64,000 bases of DNA. Origin: Micromonospora_J zhanjiangensis (GTDB taxonomy: Bacteria > Actinomycetota > Actinomycetes > Mycobacteriales > Micromonosporaceae). Below, in pieces: positions 33,493 through 42,474 of the stretch. The notes beneath the pieces are model-generated. The model saw only the letters and a program-made list of their open reading frames with translations. It was not told where the DNA came from and searched no databases. How positions within the stretch are numbered: position 1 is the stretch's first letter; the number at the start of each line of letters is the position of its first letter. The stretch spans positions 234,699 through 298,698 of the forward strand of contig NZ_JBHSBN010000008.1 in assembly GCF_042650605.1 (NCBI RefSeq), given 5' to 3'. A program made the position numbers and the translations under genes.

Positions 33493-34992
33493 TCAGCGGC
33501 GGGGTGGGCCGCCGTACTGGCGCTCGACGTCGGTCTGGGCGAACCAGAGGTAGTGGTCGGTGCCGCCGGCCACCAGGGCCATCATGTCGTCGGCCATCGT
33601 CTGCAGGTACCGGACGCTGTTCGTCGGCAGCCGCAGTGCGCTCGTGACGAACGGCGCCTCGGTCGCCGCGATCCGTTGCAGCAGCACCAGATCGGCGTCC
33701 TGCACCGCCGGCAGACCGGACCGGTCCAGGGTCCGGAGCACGGTGAGCTGGGTCTGCCACGGGCCGAGCGGCACCGATCGGGCGCTGCCGCCCAGGCCGA
33801 GGTCCTGGATGATCAGCACCGGTTGGGCGGCGGTGCCGCTGAGCGTGACCTGCTGCTCGGCGCCGTACACCGACATCCGGTCGGTGCGGCCGGTGACCCG
33901 CTCGCCGAAACCCTGCCAGCCGTGCGGCTGGTTGGTGATCACCGCGACCCGGGTGCCCAGCGCGAGCGCCCGGAAGGCGACGAGTTGGCTCGCCCAGGCG
34001 CCGCCGACCAGCGCTACGCGGGTCGGTTGCGGCCGGAAGAGCCGGACCGAGACGGGCGACTTGTGCTGGTCGGCGCCGAGGATCAGGCCGGTGCCCCGGC
34101 CGGAGACCCGGAACTGCGTCAACGCCGACCGGGAGACGGTGTGTGAGCCGATCCGGAGCCGGGCCATCCGACCACCCAGGCTCCGGAAGCCGTCCTTGTC
34201 CGGCGGGTGAGGGCCCTCGGTGTCCGGACCCTTCTGCTCGGTACCCGGCAGCGCCAGCGAGGCGGGCAGTTGCGCGGCGGTCGGCCGGGCTGTGGCGACC
34301 GCCGCGGCGGTCGCCGTTGCCGCCGCGGCACCCTGTGCGCCGGCGACCGGCGCCGGCGCGGTCTGCGCCGGCCCGTGGACCGGCGCCGAGACCGGGGACG
34401 CCGCCGCTGGCGGTGCCGGCGCGGCCTGAGCCGGTGCCGGCGCGGCCTGCGCCTGAGCCGGCGCGGCGGGCCGGCCGATCACCGCCGCGCCCTGACCACC
34501 GCCGGGCGGCTGCGGCGCCACCGCCGGGTACGGCTGCTGCGGATAGCCCTGCTGCGGATAGCCCTGCTGCGGGTACGGCTGCTGCGGCCGTCCCGGCTGC
34601 GGCGCCCCCTGGTGCGGGTACGGCTGTTGCTGCGGGTAGCCCGGTTGCGGGTAGCCCCGCTGCGGCGGCACCGGCTGTCCCTGCCGGGGATACTGCTGTC
34701 CCGGCTGCGGCTGCTGGGCCTGGTGCGGCTGGTGGGCCTGGTGGGGATGTGGCTGGCCAGCCTGCTGCGGATAGCCCTGTCGCGGGTACGGCTGGCCGGG
34801 CAACCGTGGCTGTCCCGGCTGCGGCTGTCCCGGTTGCGGCTGTCCCTGCGGCGGTTGGCCCGGTGGCTGTTGCCCGGCGGGCGGATTCTGTCCGGGCCGG
34901 ACGGTGGCCCGCCCGATCGATCCGGGCACGGCCGGCGGCACGACGCCGTACTGGTCGTCGCGCGGGCGTTCCTGGTCTCCGGGCCTCGTCAT
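33493..34992 (-). CDS. T7SS-locus protein with Pro/Gln/Gly-rich N-terminus
   Basis: This is a 499-residue protein. Residues 1-270 are low complexity: PGQPQPGQP and PQQGYPQQGYPQQPYP repeats, then a long Ala/Pro tract. The C-terminal 220 residues form a globular domain (RMARLRIGSHTVSRSALTQFRVSGRGTGLILGADQHKSPVSVRLF; RVALVGGAWASQLVAFRALALGTRVAVITN; DADLVLLQRI) with a Rossmann-like or ATPase-remnant feel but no P-loop. There is no signal peptide. It overlaps eccE by four bases (ATGA), so it belongs to the secretion operon. I do not recognise a named family. Confidence 0.75.
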   Translation of the reverse strand: MTRPGDQERPRDDQYGVVPPAVPGSIGRATVRPGQNPPAGQQPPGQPPQGQPQPGQPQPGQPRLPGQPYPRQGYPQQAGQPHPHQAHQPHQAQQPQPGQQYPRQGQPVPPQRGYPQPGYPQQQPYPHQGAPQPGRPQQPYPQQGYPQQGYPQQPYPAVAPQPPGGGQGAAVIGRPAAPAQAQAAPAPAQAAPAPPAAASPVSAPVHGPAQTAPAPVAGAQGAAAATATAAAVATARPTAAQLPASLALPGTEQKGPDTEGPHPPDKDGFRSLGGRMARLRIGSHTVSRSALTQFRVSGRGTGLILGADQHKSPVSVRLFRPQPTRVALVGGAWASQLVAFRALALGTRVAVITNQPHGWQGFGERVTGRTDRMSVYGAEQQVTLSGTAAQPVLIIQDLGLGGSARSVPLGPWQTQLTVLRTLDRSGLPAVQDADLVLLQRIAATEAPFVTSALRLPTNSVRYLQTMADDMMALVAGGTDHYLWFAQTDVERQYGGPPRR

Positions 34993-36269
34993 CGCGCGCC
35001 ACCCCCGGTCGGTGCCGTGGCGTACACCGCCGGCCCCTGCTCTCCGTCCAGTTGGAACAGTTCGGCGCGCACCTGTTGGGCGGCGCGGGTCAGTCCGTGG
35101 CAGGTCTGCGCCAACTCACCGGCCGGTGCGGCCACCCGGACCAGGCCGCGCAGATCCAGCAGACCGTTGTCGTCGTCCTGGGCCAGGATCAGCGCGACGC
35201 TGGTCATCGCCGCCGGTACCCCGCTCAAGGTGCCGAGCACGGCGCCGGCCTGCCCCACCGGCGGCCAACCGCGGACCCAGTAGGACCGGTGCGCCAACCG
35301 CGGTGAGCGCCACTCGGTCCACTCTTCGCGCGGCGACACGGCCTCGACCGGTTGCCCGGTGGGCTCCAGGTCGCAGGAGCGGGCCAGCGCGGCGAGCAGC
35401 CCGTCGGCGTCCAGCAGCCGGTGCGCGATGCCGTCCCGGTGCAACGACTTGGTCACCCGACGGATCAGCGCGGCGGTCACCGCGGGCGCCTGTTCCAGGT
35501 CCGCCGGGTCGTCGCCGAGCGCCTGGGCCAAGGTCCGCGCATCCAGCCGTACGGCGAGCCAGGTGGCCCGGTCCGCCGGCACGGCCACCGTGCCGAACTG
35601 GGCCAGCAGCTGCCGGTACGAGTGCCCGGCCGGCGACGACGGATGCGTGTCGATGCTCGGCGCCGGCAGGGTGTGGGTGACCAGTTGCAGCACCGCGCCC
35701 GGCTGGTCGGCCTCGACGAAGGTGCTGGCCAGTTTCTCCAGCGGCAACGTGGTCGGCCCGTCGTCCACCGGGGAGTCCGGGGCCACCGAGGCCACCGCGT
35801 ACCAGCCCGCGTCGTCCCGGGCCACCCCGATCCGGGCACCGTCGCTGGTGGTGACGTTCTCCACCACCAGCCCCGGGGCGAGCGCCCGCAATGCCGCCAG
35901 TCGTGGGTCGGCGCCGAGCGTCGCCCCGGCCACGCCCTGCTGGCGGCGCCGGAACTGGCGGGTCATGATCCGGCGTTCCAACCACCACCGACCCTTGCGG
36001 CGGGCCAGTACGACGCCCAGCAACACCACCGAGACGAGCACCACCGGCACCACGGCGAGCAACCCGTACGGGCTGATCGCGGCGATCGCGACCAGCACCG
36101 CCTCGATCAGCAGGAGCTGCGTGACGTGGATCGGGCCGAGGTGACCGGGTCTGCGACGGGGGGTCAGGATCGGCGGCCGGGACTGGCCCCGGGTAGTGGT
36201 GCGATCCGCCGCGGCGTCCCCTTCCGGCCGCGTCGGCACCGTCGCCGCGGCCGCGCTGCGTTGGCTCAT
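34989..36269 (-). CDS. eccE: T7SS component EccE
   Basis: This is a 426-residue protein. A hydrophilic N-terminus of about 45 residues is followed by two adjacent membrane helices (LLLIEAVLVAIAAISPYGLL, AVVPVVLVSVVLLGVVLA), RRKGRWWLERR, and a large soluble domain, the EccE layout. EccE sits at the periphery of the ESX membrane complex. In sequence it is the least conserved core component, so this call rests on topology, the WWLERR region and position. Upstream is the EccA-like gene on the same strand after a 103-base gap. Confidence 0.85.
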   Translation of the reverse strand: MSQRSAAAATVPTRPEGDAAADRTTTRGQSRPPILTPRRRPGHLGPIHVTQLLLIEAVLVAIAAISPYGLLAVVPVVLVSVVLLGVVLARRKGRWWLERRIMTRQFRRRQQGVAGATLGADPRLAALRALAPGLVVENVTTSDGARIGVARDDAGWYAVASVAPDSPVDDGPTTLPLEKLASTFVEADQPGAVLQLVTHTLPAPSIDTHPSSPAGHSYRQLLAQFGTVAVPADRATWLAVRLDARTLAQALGDDPADLEQAPAVTAALIRRVTKSLHRDGIAHRLLDADGLLAALARSCDLEPTGQPVEAVSPREEWTEWRSPRLAHRSYWVRGWPPVGQAGAVLGTLSGVPAAMTSVALILAQDDDNGLLDLRGLVRVAAPAGELAQTCHGLTRAAQQVRAELFQLDGEQGPAVYATAPTGGGAR

Positions 36270-36372
36270 GCCGGCTGCTACCCCCTGCCTAGCTCGCCGC
36301 CCAATTCGGGCCCGCCCATCATAGGAACGCCCGCCCGGTCTCCGCCGACCGCCGTCTCCGCCGACCGCCCGG

Positions 36373-38052
36373 CTACCTGGTCGCGACGAGCAGGTCGTCG
36401 AGGACGAGCGTTCGGAGGTCGTCCCGGCTGGGCATCCGGCCGAGCGAACGCAACCGGCCGGACTGTGCCTTGCGCATGCCTTCGAGGAGCTTGCGTGCCT
36501 CGCGGGCGTTACCGAAGTTGCGGTCCCGCTCGATCTGACCGAACCACTCCAGCAGCGCGTCGTCCAGACCGGTGCCGAGCAGGTAGTCGTCGTTGCGGGC
36601 GATCCGCCGGACGATCAGCACCAGTTCGTCCGGCGCGTAGTTCTCGAACTCCAGCGTCTTGGCGAACCGGGACGCCAGACCGGAGTTCGCGTCCAGGAAG
36701 TCGAGCATCTCGGTGGTGTACCCGGCGACGATGACGGCGACCTGGTCCCGGTGGTCCTCCATCAGCTTCACCAGCGTGTCGATCGCCTCCTGACCGAAGT
36801 CGGAGGTCGCTCCGGCGGACCGGGACAGGGTGTACGCCTCGTCGATGAACAGCACACCGCCGAGCGCCTCCTCGAAGACCTTGGTGGTCTTCTCCGCGGT
36901 GTGACCGATGTACTGGCCCACCAGGTCCCGCCGGGACACCTCGCGGAACAGTCCGTTGGGCAGTACGCCGAGCGCCTTGAGCAACTGGCCGTAGATGCGG
37001 GCCACGGTGGTCTTACCGGTGCCGGGCGCTCCGGTGAAGATGAGGTGGTTGCTGGCCGCGCCGACGGCCAGCCCGGCACTGCGCCGCCACTCGTTGACCT
37101 GGATCTCGTCGATCAGCGCGCGGACCTCGGCCTTGACGCCGGCCAGCCCGATCATCGAGTCCAGTTCGGCCAGCAGCTTGTCGACCTTCTCGGTGTCCCG
37201 CTGGGTGGACCCCTCGATCGCGCTGACGCCGACCTTCGGCTTGTGCCCGTCGTCCTGGGCCTCGCGGATGGTGGGCGTGGCGCCGTCCTCGACCTCGATC
37301 CCCGGCGCGGCCGTGTCCTCGATCCGGGTGCCCTCGACCAGACCTCCGCAGCCGCGTCCGAACAGGATGCCGACGCCGCGGGTGTCGTGCACCCAGCTCT
37401 CGGTGATGGTGGGCGAGCTCTGGTGGGCCACCGAAATGCCCACGTCCCCGGTGTTCGAGACGTCGCAGCGCTCGATCGTCGGCTGGCCCGCCTGGTAGAT
37501 GTAGAGGCCGCGGTATCCGCAGTCGACGACCGTGCAGTTGCGGATGGTCGGGTTGGCGCCGAGCCGGACGATGATCCCGTCGTCGGTGACGTCCCGGATC
37601 TCGCACTTGTCCAGCAGTCCGCCGGCGTCCTCGACGACCAGGCCGTACTGGCCGGCGGTGACCTTCACGTCGGTGGCGGTCAGCGTCGCGCCGTCGGTGG
37701 CGGTGCCGGCCGCCGCGTACCGGGCGGCGAGTTCACACTTCTCGACCGTGGCCCGGCCGCCGACCACGCTCAACGCGGGGTAGTCGGCCGCGCGCAGGAC
37801 GAGTCCCTGCAGGGTGGTCTCGCCGCCCTCGCAGGCCACCGCGGAGCCGCGCGCCTCGCTGGCGTCGATCGTCACCGAGCCGGCCTCCTTGGCCGCGACC
37901 AGGCTCAACCGCCGCCCGACGAGGCGGACCGTCTCGGGGTAGACGCCGGGTTCGATGGAGATGACTGATCCGTCGGGGGCGATCTCCAGGGCGTCCCGGA
38001 TGGTCGGGTAGGCACCGGGGCGTTCCGCGGAAACGATAAGTGTGCGCGCCAT
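36373..38052 (-). CDS. eccA: EccA-type AAA+ ATPase with N-terminal beta-helix
   Basis: This is a 559-residue protein. Residues 1-275 are a right-handed parallel beta-helix, with repeats of the form NPTIRNCTVVDCG / QPTIERCDVSNTG / SPTITESWVHDTRG. Residues 295-559 are a CbbX/SpoVK-type AAA+ module: P-loop GAPGTGKT (K347), Walker B LFIDEA (401-406), SRF arginine-finger region (461-463). Mycobacterial EccA carries TPR repeats in place of the beta-helix, so the substrate-sensing half differs. The predicted role is cytosolic remodelling of secreted substrates. The start is the ATG at 38052. Confidence 0.88.
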   Translation of the reverse strand: MARTLIVSAERPGAYPTIRDALEIAPDGSVISIEPGVYPETVRLVGRRLSLVAAKEAGSVTIDASEARGSAVACEGGETTLQGLVLRAADYPALSVVGGRATVEKCELAARYAAAGTATDGATLTATDVKVTAGQYGLVVEDAGGLLDKCEIRDVTDDGIIVRLGANPTIRNCTVVDCGYRGLYIYQAGQPTIERCDVSNTGDVGISVAHQSSPTITESWVHDTRGVGILFGRGCGGLVEGTRIEDTAAPGIEVEDGATPTIREAQDDGHKPKVGVSAIEGSTQRDTEKVDKLLAELDSMIGLAGVKAEVRALIDEIQVNEWRRSAGLAVGAASNHLIFTGAPGTGKTTVARIYGQLLKALGVLPNGLFREVSRRDLVGQYIGHTAEKTTKVFEEALGGVLFIDEAYTLSRSAGATSDFGQEAIDTLVKLMEDHRDQVAVIVAGYTTEMLDFLDANSGLASRFAKTLEFENYAPDELVLIVRRIARNDDYLLGTGLDDALLEWFGQIERDRNFGNAREARKLLEGMRKAQSGRLRSLGRMPSRDDLRTLVLDDLLVATR

Positions 38053-38136
38053 GGCTCCGCTTGGTCGAAGGGGGACTGCTCTTCTGAGGCTACCGGTCTC
38101 CCCGCTGGCGGCAAGGCCCGGACCGGCCCGTGCAGA

Positions 38137-38718
38137 TTACCTTTCCGCCGCTGTGGACGACCTCGCCCGGCGGGCCCGCCAACCCCGCCGGGGTTCGGCC
38201 ATCGTCTGCTCCGCGACCCGGGCCCGCTCGGTGGCGAGCCGGGCCCGCAGCGCCAGTTGCCGGATCCGGCGTTCGGTGACCCGTTCGGCGTTGCCGGCGA
38301 TCCACAGGCAGACCGCGGCCAGCGGCAACTCCACCAGCAGCGCGAGCACCACCGAGGCCAGCAGGTCCGGTCCGGCCGGGGTGCTGGTCACGTCGAACCA
38401 GGCGTCGACCACCAGCAGCGTCGCGGTGGCGGTGGCGGCCAGCCCCACCCGCCGGTGCCCCCGGTACGCCAGCACGGCGGTGACCGCGAGCCCGAGCACC
38501 AGGCCGATGTCGAAACCCACCCAGGCGCTGCGGTAGTGCGCGCTGACCGACTGCCGGGGCAGGGTGACCGCGAGGTAGCCGATCCAGGGCACGGTCAGCA
38601 GCGCGAGCACGCCGAAGACGGGCGCCACCCAGCGGGGCACCGGCCGGGTCCGGGTCGTCCGGTCATCCGTCCCGGCGCCGGGGTCGCCGGTTCCGCCGGC
38701 CGCGTCGCGCGTGGTCAC
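38137..38718 (-). CDS. Four-helix integral membrane protein
   Basis: This 193-residue protein starts at the GTG at 38718. After a hydrophilic Thr/Asp/Arg-rich start there are four hydrophobic helices: VAPVFGVLALLTVPWIGYLA, IGLVLGLAVTAVLAY, LAATATATLLVVDAW and LLASVVLALLVELPLAAVCLW. An Arg-rich helix of about 55 residues ends the protein. No family is recognised. It lies 47 bases downstream of the Hsp70 gene and is probably co-transcribed with it, which suggests an envelope role. Confidence 0.75.
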   Translation of the reverse strand: MTTRDAAGGTGDPGAGTDDRTTRTRPVPRWVAPVFGVLALLTVPWIGYLAVTLPRQSVSAHYRSAWVGFDIGLVLGLAVTAVLAYRGHRRVGLAATATATLLVVDAWFDVTSTPAGPDLLASVVLALLVELPLAAVCLWIAGNAERVTERRIRQLALRARLATERARVAEQTMAEPRRGWRARRARSSTAAER

Positions 38719-38765
38719 GACACTGTTAATGCCTTGTCGATCTTTCGGCCAAACCACGTCCCGGG

Positions 38766-41648
38766 TCAGTCCGCGGCGAACCGGTAGACGACGAAGTCCT
38801 TCTCCGCGCCGCAGACGATCAACCGGGTGTTCCACGAGCAGGTCCGGCTGCGCACGTTGCTGACCCCGCCCAGCTCGGTGACCTTGCCGGACCGCACCCC
38901 GACGCCGGCCAGGGCGCGGTCGTCCGTACTCGTGCCCAGTTCCTTGTTGAAGACCAGGACGTTGCCGGCGTCGAGTCGCGCGGCGACCCCCTTGCGGGCC
39001 CGCAGCACGGCCTTGCCGGTGGGGTCGAAGAGCGTGACGGACTCGCCCGGCGAACCGTGCGCGGCGAGTACGTGGTCGCCGACCGGCACCAGCGACGTGG
39101 TGCCCGGCGCGGGCCAGTGCCTCGTGCCCTCGCCCTCGGTGGCGGCCACGATCTCGGCGGTCTCGTTGTCGTAGCCGCGCACCTCCAGCAGGCAGGCCCG
39201 GTGCTCGCCGCACGGCACCACCGACTTCGGCCGGCGCTGGTCGTCCGTCACGGTGTACAGCACGGTCGGCTCCGCGCCGAGTTTCGTCAGGTCGTACGCG
39301 AGGAGCCCGTACTTGCTGTCGTCGTTCGCGACGTAGAGCCGGTCGCCGTACGCGGTGATGACGTCGTCGTAGTCGGCGACGTCGGCGCGGGTCGCCAGGA
39401 CCTCTCCGCTGCGGCTGTCGATCAGGCGCACCGACCGGTCCGCGCCGATCAGCACCAACCGCTGGGGGGCGTCGCCGTACGGGTCACGCGGCGTCCCAAA
39501 CACGGTGGCCGGCCCGTTGCCCCCCTTCTCGCCGCCCACCACGCGGACGGTGGCCCGCTGGCCGCCGCGCTGATCACGCGGGTAGTCCAGGGTCCACTTC
39601 GGCTCGCCGTCGGTCAGCCGGAGCCCGACCAGCCGGTGGCCCTCCTGGTCGGCCAGCACCGCCGTGTCCTTCGAGAAGTGGACCTGGTCGTTGCCGTGGA
39701 TCGGGCGGGTCCACCGTTGGGCGCCGGTGCCCGCGTCGAACACCGTCATGTCCCGGGGAGTGGAGTCGCCGGCCGCGTCGGCGTAGACCGCGATCCCGCC
39801 GGGGACGGAGGCGAGCCCGTACCACTGCTGGGCGGTCGACCCGGTCCGGGTCCGCCACCGCTGGCTGCCGGTGGTGACGTCGACCGCGACGACCTCCAGG
39901 TGGTCGTCCTCGCTCGGCCAGGCGACGTAGGCCCGGTCGCCGAGCACCGCGGTGAACATGTCGCCCGGCCGGTCCGCCGCCCCGGTCGGGATCCGGGCCA
40001 CCTCGCTGACCGAGTGCAGGTACTCCAGTTCCGGGTAGCGGTCCCGGGTCAGGTAGAGCACCGCCGCGGTGACCACCCCGGCGAGCGCGACGACCGCGCC
40101 GGCCGTGATCCAGAGCGCCCGCCGGCGTCGGTTCGCCGAGCCGTTCCCGCCGGTGCCCGGCGGCGGGGGACCGGCCGGCGCCCCGAACCCGGGTATCTCC
40201 CGCACCGTCCCGCCCGGCCCGAGGATCGGGTACGGCGCGGCGCCGCCGGGCACGGCCGACCCGTGGGGTACGGCGGGTGCCGCCGGCGGACCCGATCCGG
40301 GTACCGGAGCCGGGGAGGCCGGTGCCGCGGAGCCGGGCGCCCTGGAATACGGCGGCGCGGAGCCGGGCACCCCGGGATACGGTGCTGCGGACCCGGGCAC
40401 CCCGAGGTGCGGCGATGCGCCTCCGGGCGGCGTCGACGCCGGCGCCACGGCGGGGGACGCGGGTGCGGCACTCACCGGTACGGCGACGGGTGGTCCGGAG
40501 CGCGGTGCCGGGCGGGTGGGCAGGTCGGTGAGTGCGCCCTCGGCCACCGGTAGTTCGGGCTGTTCCAGCACGGTCGGCGCGACGCCCAGGTCGGCGTGCA
40601 GCAGCCGGGCCACCAGCGGTGTCCGGGTCGCCCCGCCGACCAGGAACAGGCCGGTCAACTGCTCCGGGGCCAGGCCGGCGGCGGCGATCACGTTCCGGGT
40701 CTCGGTCACCGCCCGACGCAGCAGCGGCGTGGCCACCCGTTCCAGGTCGGCCCGGGTGAGCTGGACGGCCACCTCCACCCCCGGTACGGCCACCGGCGCC
40801 ACGGTGGTCCGGGACAGCATCTCCTTCGCGCCGCGTACGGTGTCCCAGAGCTGGTGCCGGGCCCGCCACTGGCCGGTGTCCGCCGGCTGCTCCAGCTGTT
40901 TCCACTGCGCCGGATGCTCGGCGGCGACCAGTTCACCGAGCCGGGCGACCAGGGCCGCGTCCAGGTCCAGCCCGCCCAGGTCGTCGATGCCGCCGGCGGC
41001 GATCACCTCGAAGCCCGAGTCGCCCCACGGGTCGGCGCCCTCGTTGCGGACCACCGCCACGTCGAGCGTGCCGCCGCCGAGGTCGAAGACCGCGATCGCC
41101 GTACCCATCGGCACGGGCCGGCGCAGCACCTCGGTGTAGTAGCGGGCGGCGGCCACCGGTTCGCGCAGCAGGCGGGTGCCGGCGGGGATGGGTCCGGCCA
41201 TGGTGTGCTCGGCCGCGGCCGGCCAACCGGCCCGCGCCAGCGCGTCGGCGAGCACCTGCCGGCGGGCCTCGTTCCAGGTCGCCGGGCAGGTGAGCACCGC
41301 CGGCGGCAGGAAGCCGGTGGCGGCCACCGCCGAGTCGGCGACCGTACGCAGGGTCGCGGCGAGCAGGTCGGCGGGGGCGTACTCGCGGTCGCCCAACCGG
41401 ACGCTCCGGTCGTCGATCCGGCGCTTGGGGTGGGCCTCGTAGCGGGTCGGTTCGGCCTGCGCCAGCCGCTGCGCGTCCCGCCCGACGTGCAGCCGGCCCT
41501 CGTGGTCGGCGTAGACGCCGGACGGCAGGATCGGCTGCCCGTCCACCAGCAGCGGCCGGGTACGCCCGTCCGGCCAGCGCAGCACCGCCACGGTGTTGGA
41601 CGTGCCGAGGTCGACGCCCAGGGCGAACCCGTAGGGCTGGTCTGCCAT
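38766..41648 (-). CDS. Membrane-anchored Hsp70-family protein with C-terminal PQQ-like beta-propeller
   Basis: This is a 960-residue protein. Residues 1-385 are an Hsp70/actin-fold ATPase with the phosphate 1 loop GVDLGTSNTVAV, phosphate 2 VFDLGGGTLDVAVV and adenosine motif LFLVGGATRTPLV, all intact. There is no canonical substrate-binding domain. A Pro/Ala/Gly-rich linker leads to one membrane helix (LWITAGAVVALAGVVTAAVLYL), then an external propeller (repeats such as DVTTGSQRWRTRTG, DAGTGAQRWTRP, VDSRSGEVL-like). An ATPase inside and a propeller outside suggests a sensor or envelope-tethered chaperone. It forms an operon with the small membrane protein downstream. Confidence 0.88.
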   Translation of the reverse strand: MADQPYGFALGVDLGTSNTVAVLRWPDGRTRPLLVDGQPILPSGVYADHEGRLHVGRDAQRLAQAEPTRYEAHPKRRIDDRSVRLGDREYAPADLLAATLRTVADSAVAATGFLPPAVLTCPATWNEARRQVLADALARAGWPAAAEHTMAGPIPAGTRLLREPVAAARYYTEVLRRPVPMGTAIAVFDLGGGTLDVAVVRNEGADPWGDSGFEVIAAGGIDDLGGLDLDAALVARLGELVAAEHPAQWKQLEQPADTGQWRARHQLWDTVRGAKEMLSRTTVAPVAVPGVEVAVQLTRADLERVATPLLRRAVTETRNVIAAAGLAPEQLTGLFLVGGATRTPLVARLLHADLGVAPTVLEQPELPVAEGALTDLPTRPAPRSGPPVAVPVSAAPASPAVAPASTPPGGASPHLGVPGSAAPYPGVPGSAPPYSRAPGSAAPASPAPVPGSGPPAAPAVPHGSAVPGGAAPYPILGPGGTVREIPGFGAPAGPPPPGTGGNGSANRRRRALWITAGAVVALAGVVTAAVLYLTRDRYPELEYLHSVSEVARIPTGAADRPGDMFTAVLGDRAYVAWPSEDDHLEVVAVDVTTGSQRWRTRTGSTAQQWYGLASVPGGIAVYADAAGDSTPRDMTVFDAGTGAQRWTRPIHGNDQVHFSKDTAVLADQEGHRLVGLRLTDGEPKWTLDYPRDQRGGQRATVRVVGGEKGGNGPATVFGTPRDPYGDAPQRLVLIGADRSVRLIDSRSGEVLATRADVADYDDVITAYGDRLYVANDDSKYGLLAYDLTKLGAEPTVLYTVTDDQRRPKSVVPCGEHRACLLEVRGYDNETAEIVAATEGEGTRHWPAPGTTSLVPVGDHVLAAHGSPGESVTLFDPTGKAVLRARKGVAARLDAGNVLVFNKELGTSTDDRALAGVGVRSGKVTELGGVSNVRSRTCSWNTRLIVCGAEKDFVVYRFAAD

Positions 41649-41746
41649 CTCCCGTCAACCTCCGGCCGGTACGAGGGGTGTCCGGCCCCGCATCGTACGC
41701 AAGCGGTGCCTTACCTCCCCGACCACCGGTCGGTTCGGCCGGACAA

Positions 41747-41798
41747 GGGGCTGGGGAATCTGATTGTCGTCGGGACGACACTCAGACTCCCCAGCCCC
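41747..41798 (-). terminator. Long hairpin after the nitroreductase gene
   Basis: GGGGCTGGGGA pairs with TCCCCAGCCCC, and the inner bases TCTGA/TCAGA and GTCGT/ACGAC extend the stem with small mismatches. It starts 25 bases after the nitroreductase stop (reverse strand) and lies upstream of the Hsp70 gene, so it most likely ends the nitroreductase transcript. Confidence 0.65.
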
Positions 41799-41823
41799 TC
41801 GGGGTGCCGATGTGCAGCCGCCG

Positions 41824-42417
41824 TTAGGCGGCGGACCGTGCCTCGGCAGGCAGCAGCAGCGTGCCGAGCGGGTGCCGGGCCCGGGGTGCGCGTTCCCGCT
41901 CGGCCAGCGGGGTCGGCAGGTCGACGGTGTGGTCGGCCCGGCCGACGGCCACCACCACCAGCGGGGTCAGGCCCGCGTCGAGGCAGAACTCCGCGGCCAC
42001 CGCCGCCCGGTCGAACCCGCCCATCTGGTGTACGGCCAGGCCGTCCGCCTGCGCCTGGACCACCAGCGAGGCGACCGCCTGCCCGGTGTCGTAGAGCGCC
42101 CAGGGCAACTCGTCGCCGTTCTCGGCCACGGTCCGGGCGGCCACCAGCACCAGGGCGCTGGCGCCACCGGCCCAGGTCTGGTTGCCCGGCGCCAGGGTGC
42201 CGAACAGCCGCTTGAAGGCGACCTCACCGCGCCGGGTGACCAGGAACCGCCAGGGCTGGGTGTTGGCCGCCGAGGAGGCCCAGCGGGCGGCCTCCAGCAG
42301 CGTGGTCAGCCGCTCGTCGTCGAGTTCGTGGACCTGGTCGAAGCCGCGCGGGCTCCACCGCTGGGCCAGCAGCGGGTGCAGGGCGGCCGAGGTGTCGGCC
42401 GGCTTGCTGAGGGTCAT
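41824..42417 (-). CDS. Nitroreductase-family flavoprotein
   Basis: This 197-residue protein has the FMN-binding N-terminus with a RWSPRGF motif, LLEAARWASSAANTQPWRFLV (SxxNxQPWRF), the hydrophobic core TGQAVASLVVQAQADGLAVHQMGGF and a C-terminal VVVAVGRAD strand. These enzymes reduce quinones, nitro compounds or other electrophiles using NAD(P)H and act in the cytoplasm as homodimers. It is the last gene of the YceI-pirin-nitroreductase unit, which fits defence against electrophile or redox stress. Confidence 0.85.
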   Translation of the reverse strand: MTLSKPADTSAALHPLLAQRWSPRGFDQVHELDDERLTTLLEAARWASSAANTQPWRFLVTRRGEVAFKRLFGTLAPGNQTWAGGASALVLVAARTVAENGDELPWALYDTGQAVASLVVQAQADGLAVHQMGGFDRAAVAAEFCLDAGLTPLVVVAVGRADHTVDLPTPLAERERAPRARHPLGTLLLPAEARSAA

Positions 42418-42474
42418 CGGGGTGTGGCTCCTTCCGGTGCCGTGGATGGTGTTACAGGTGCCGCGGGGCGGGGT

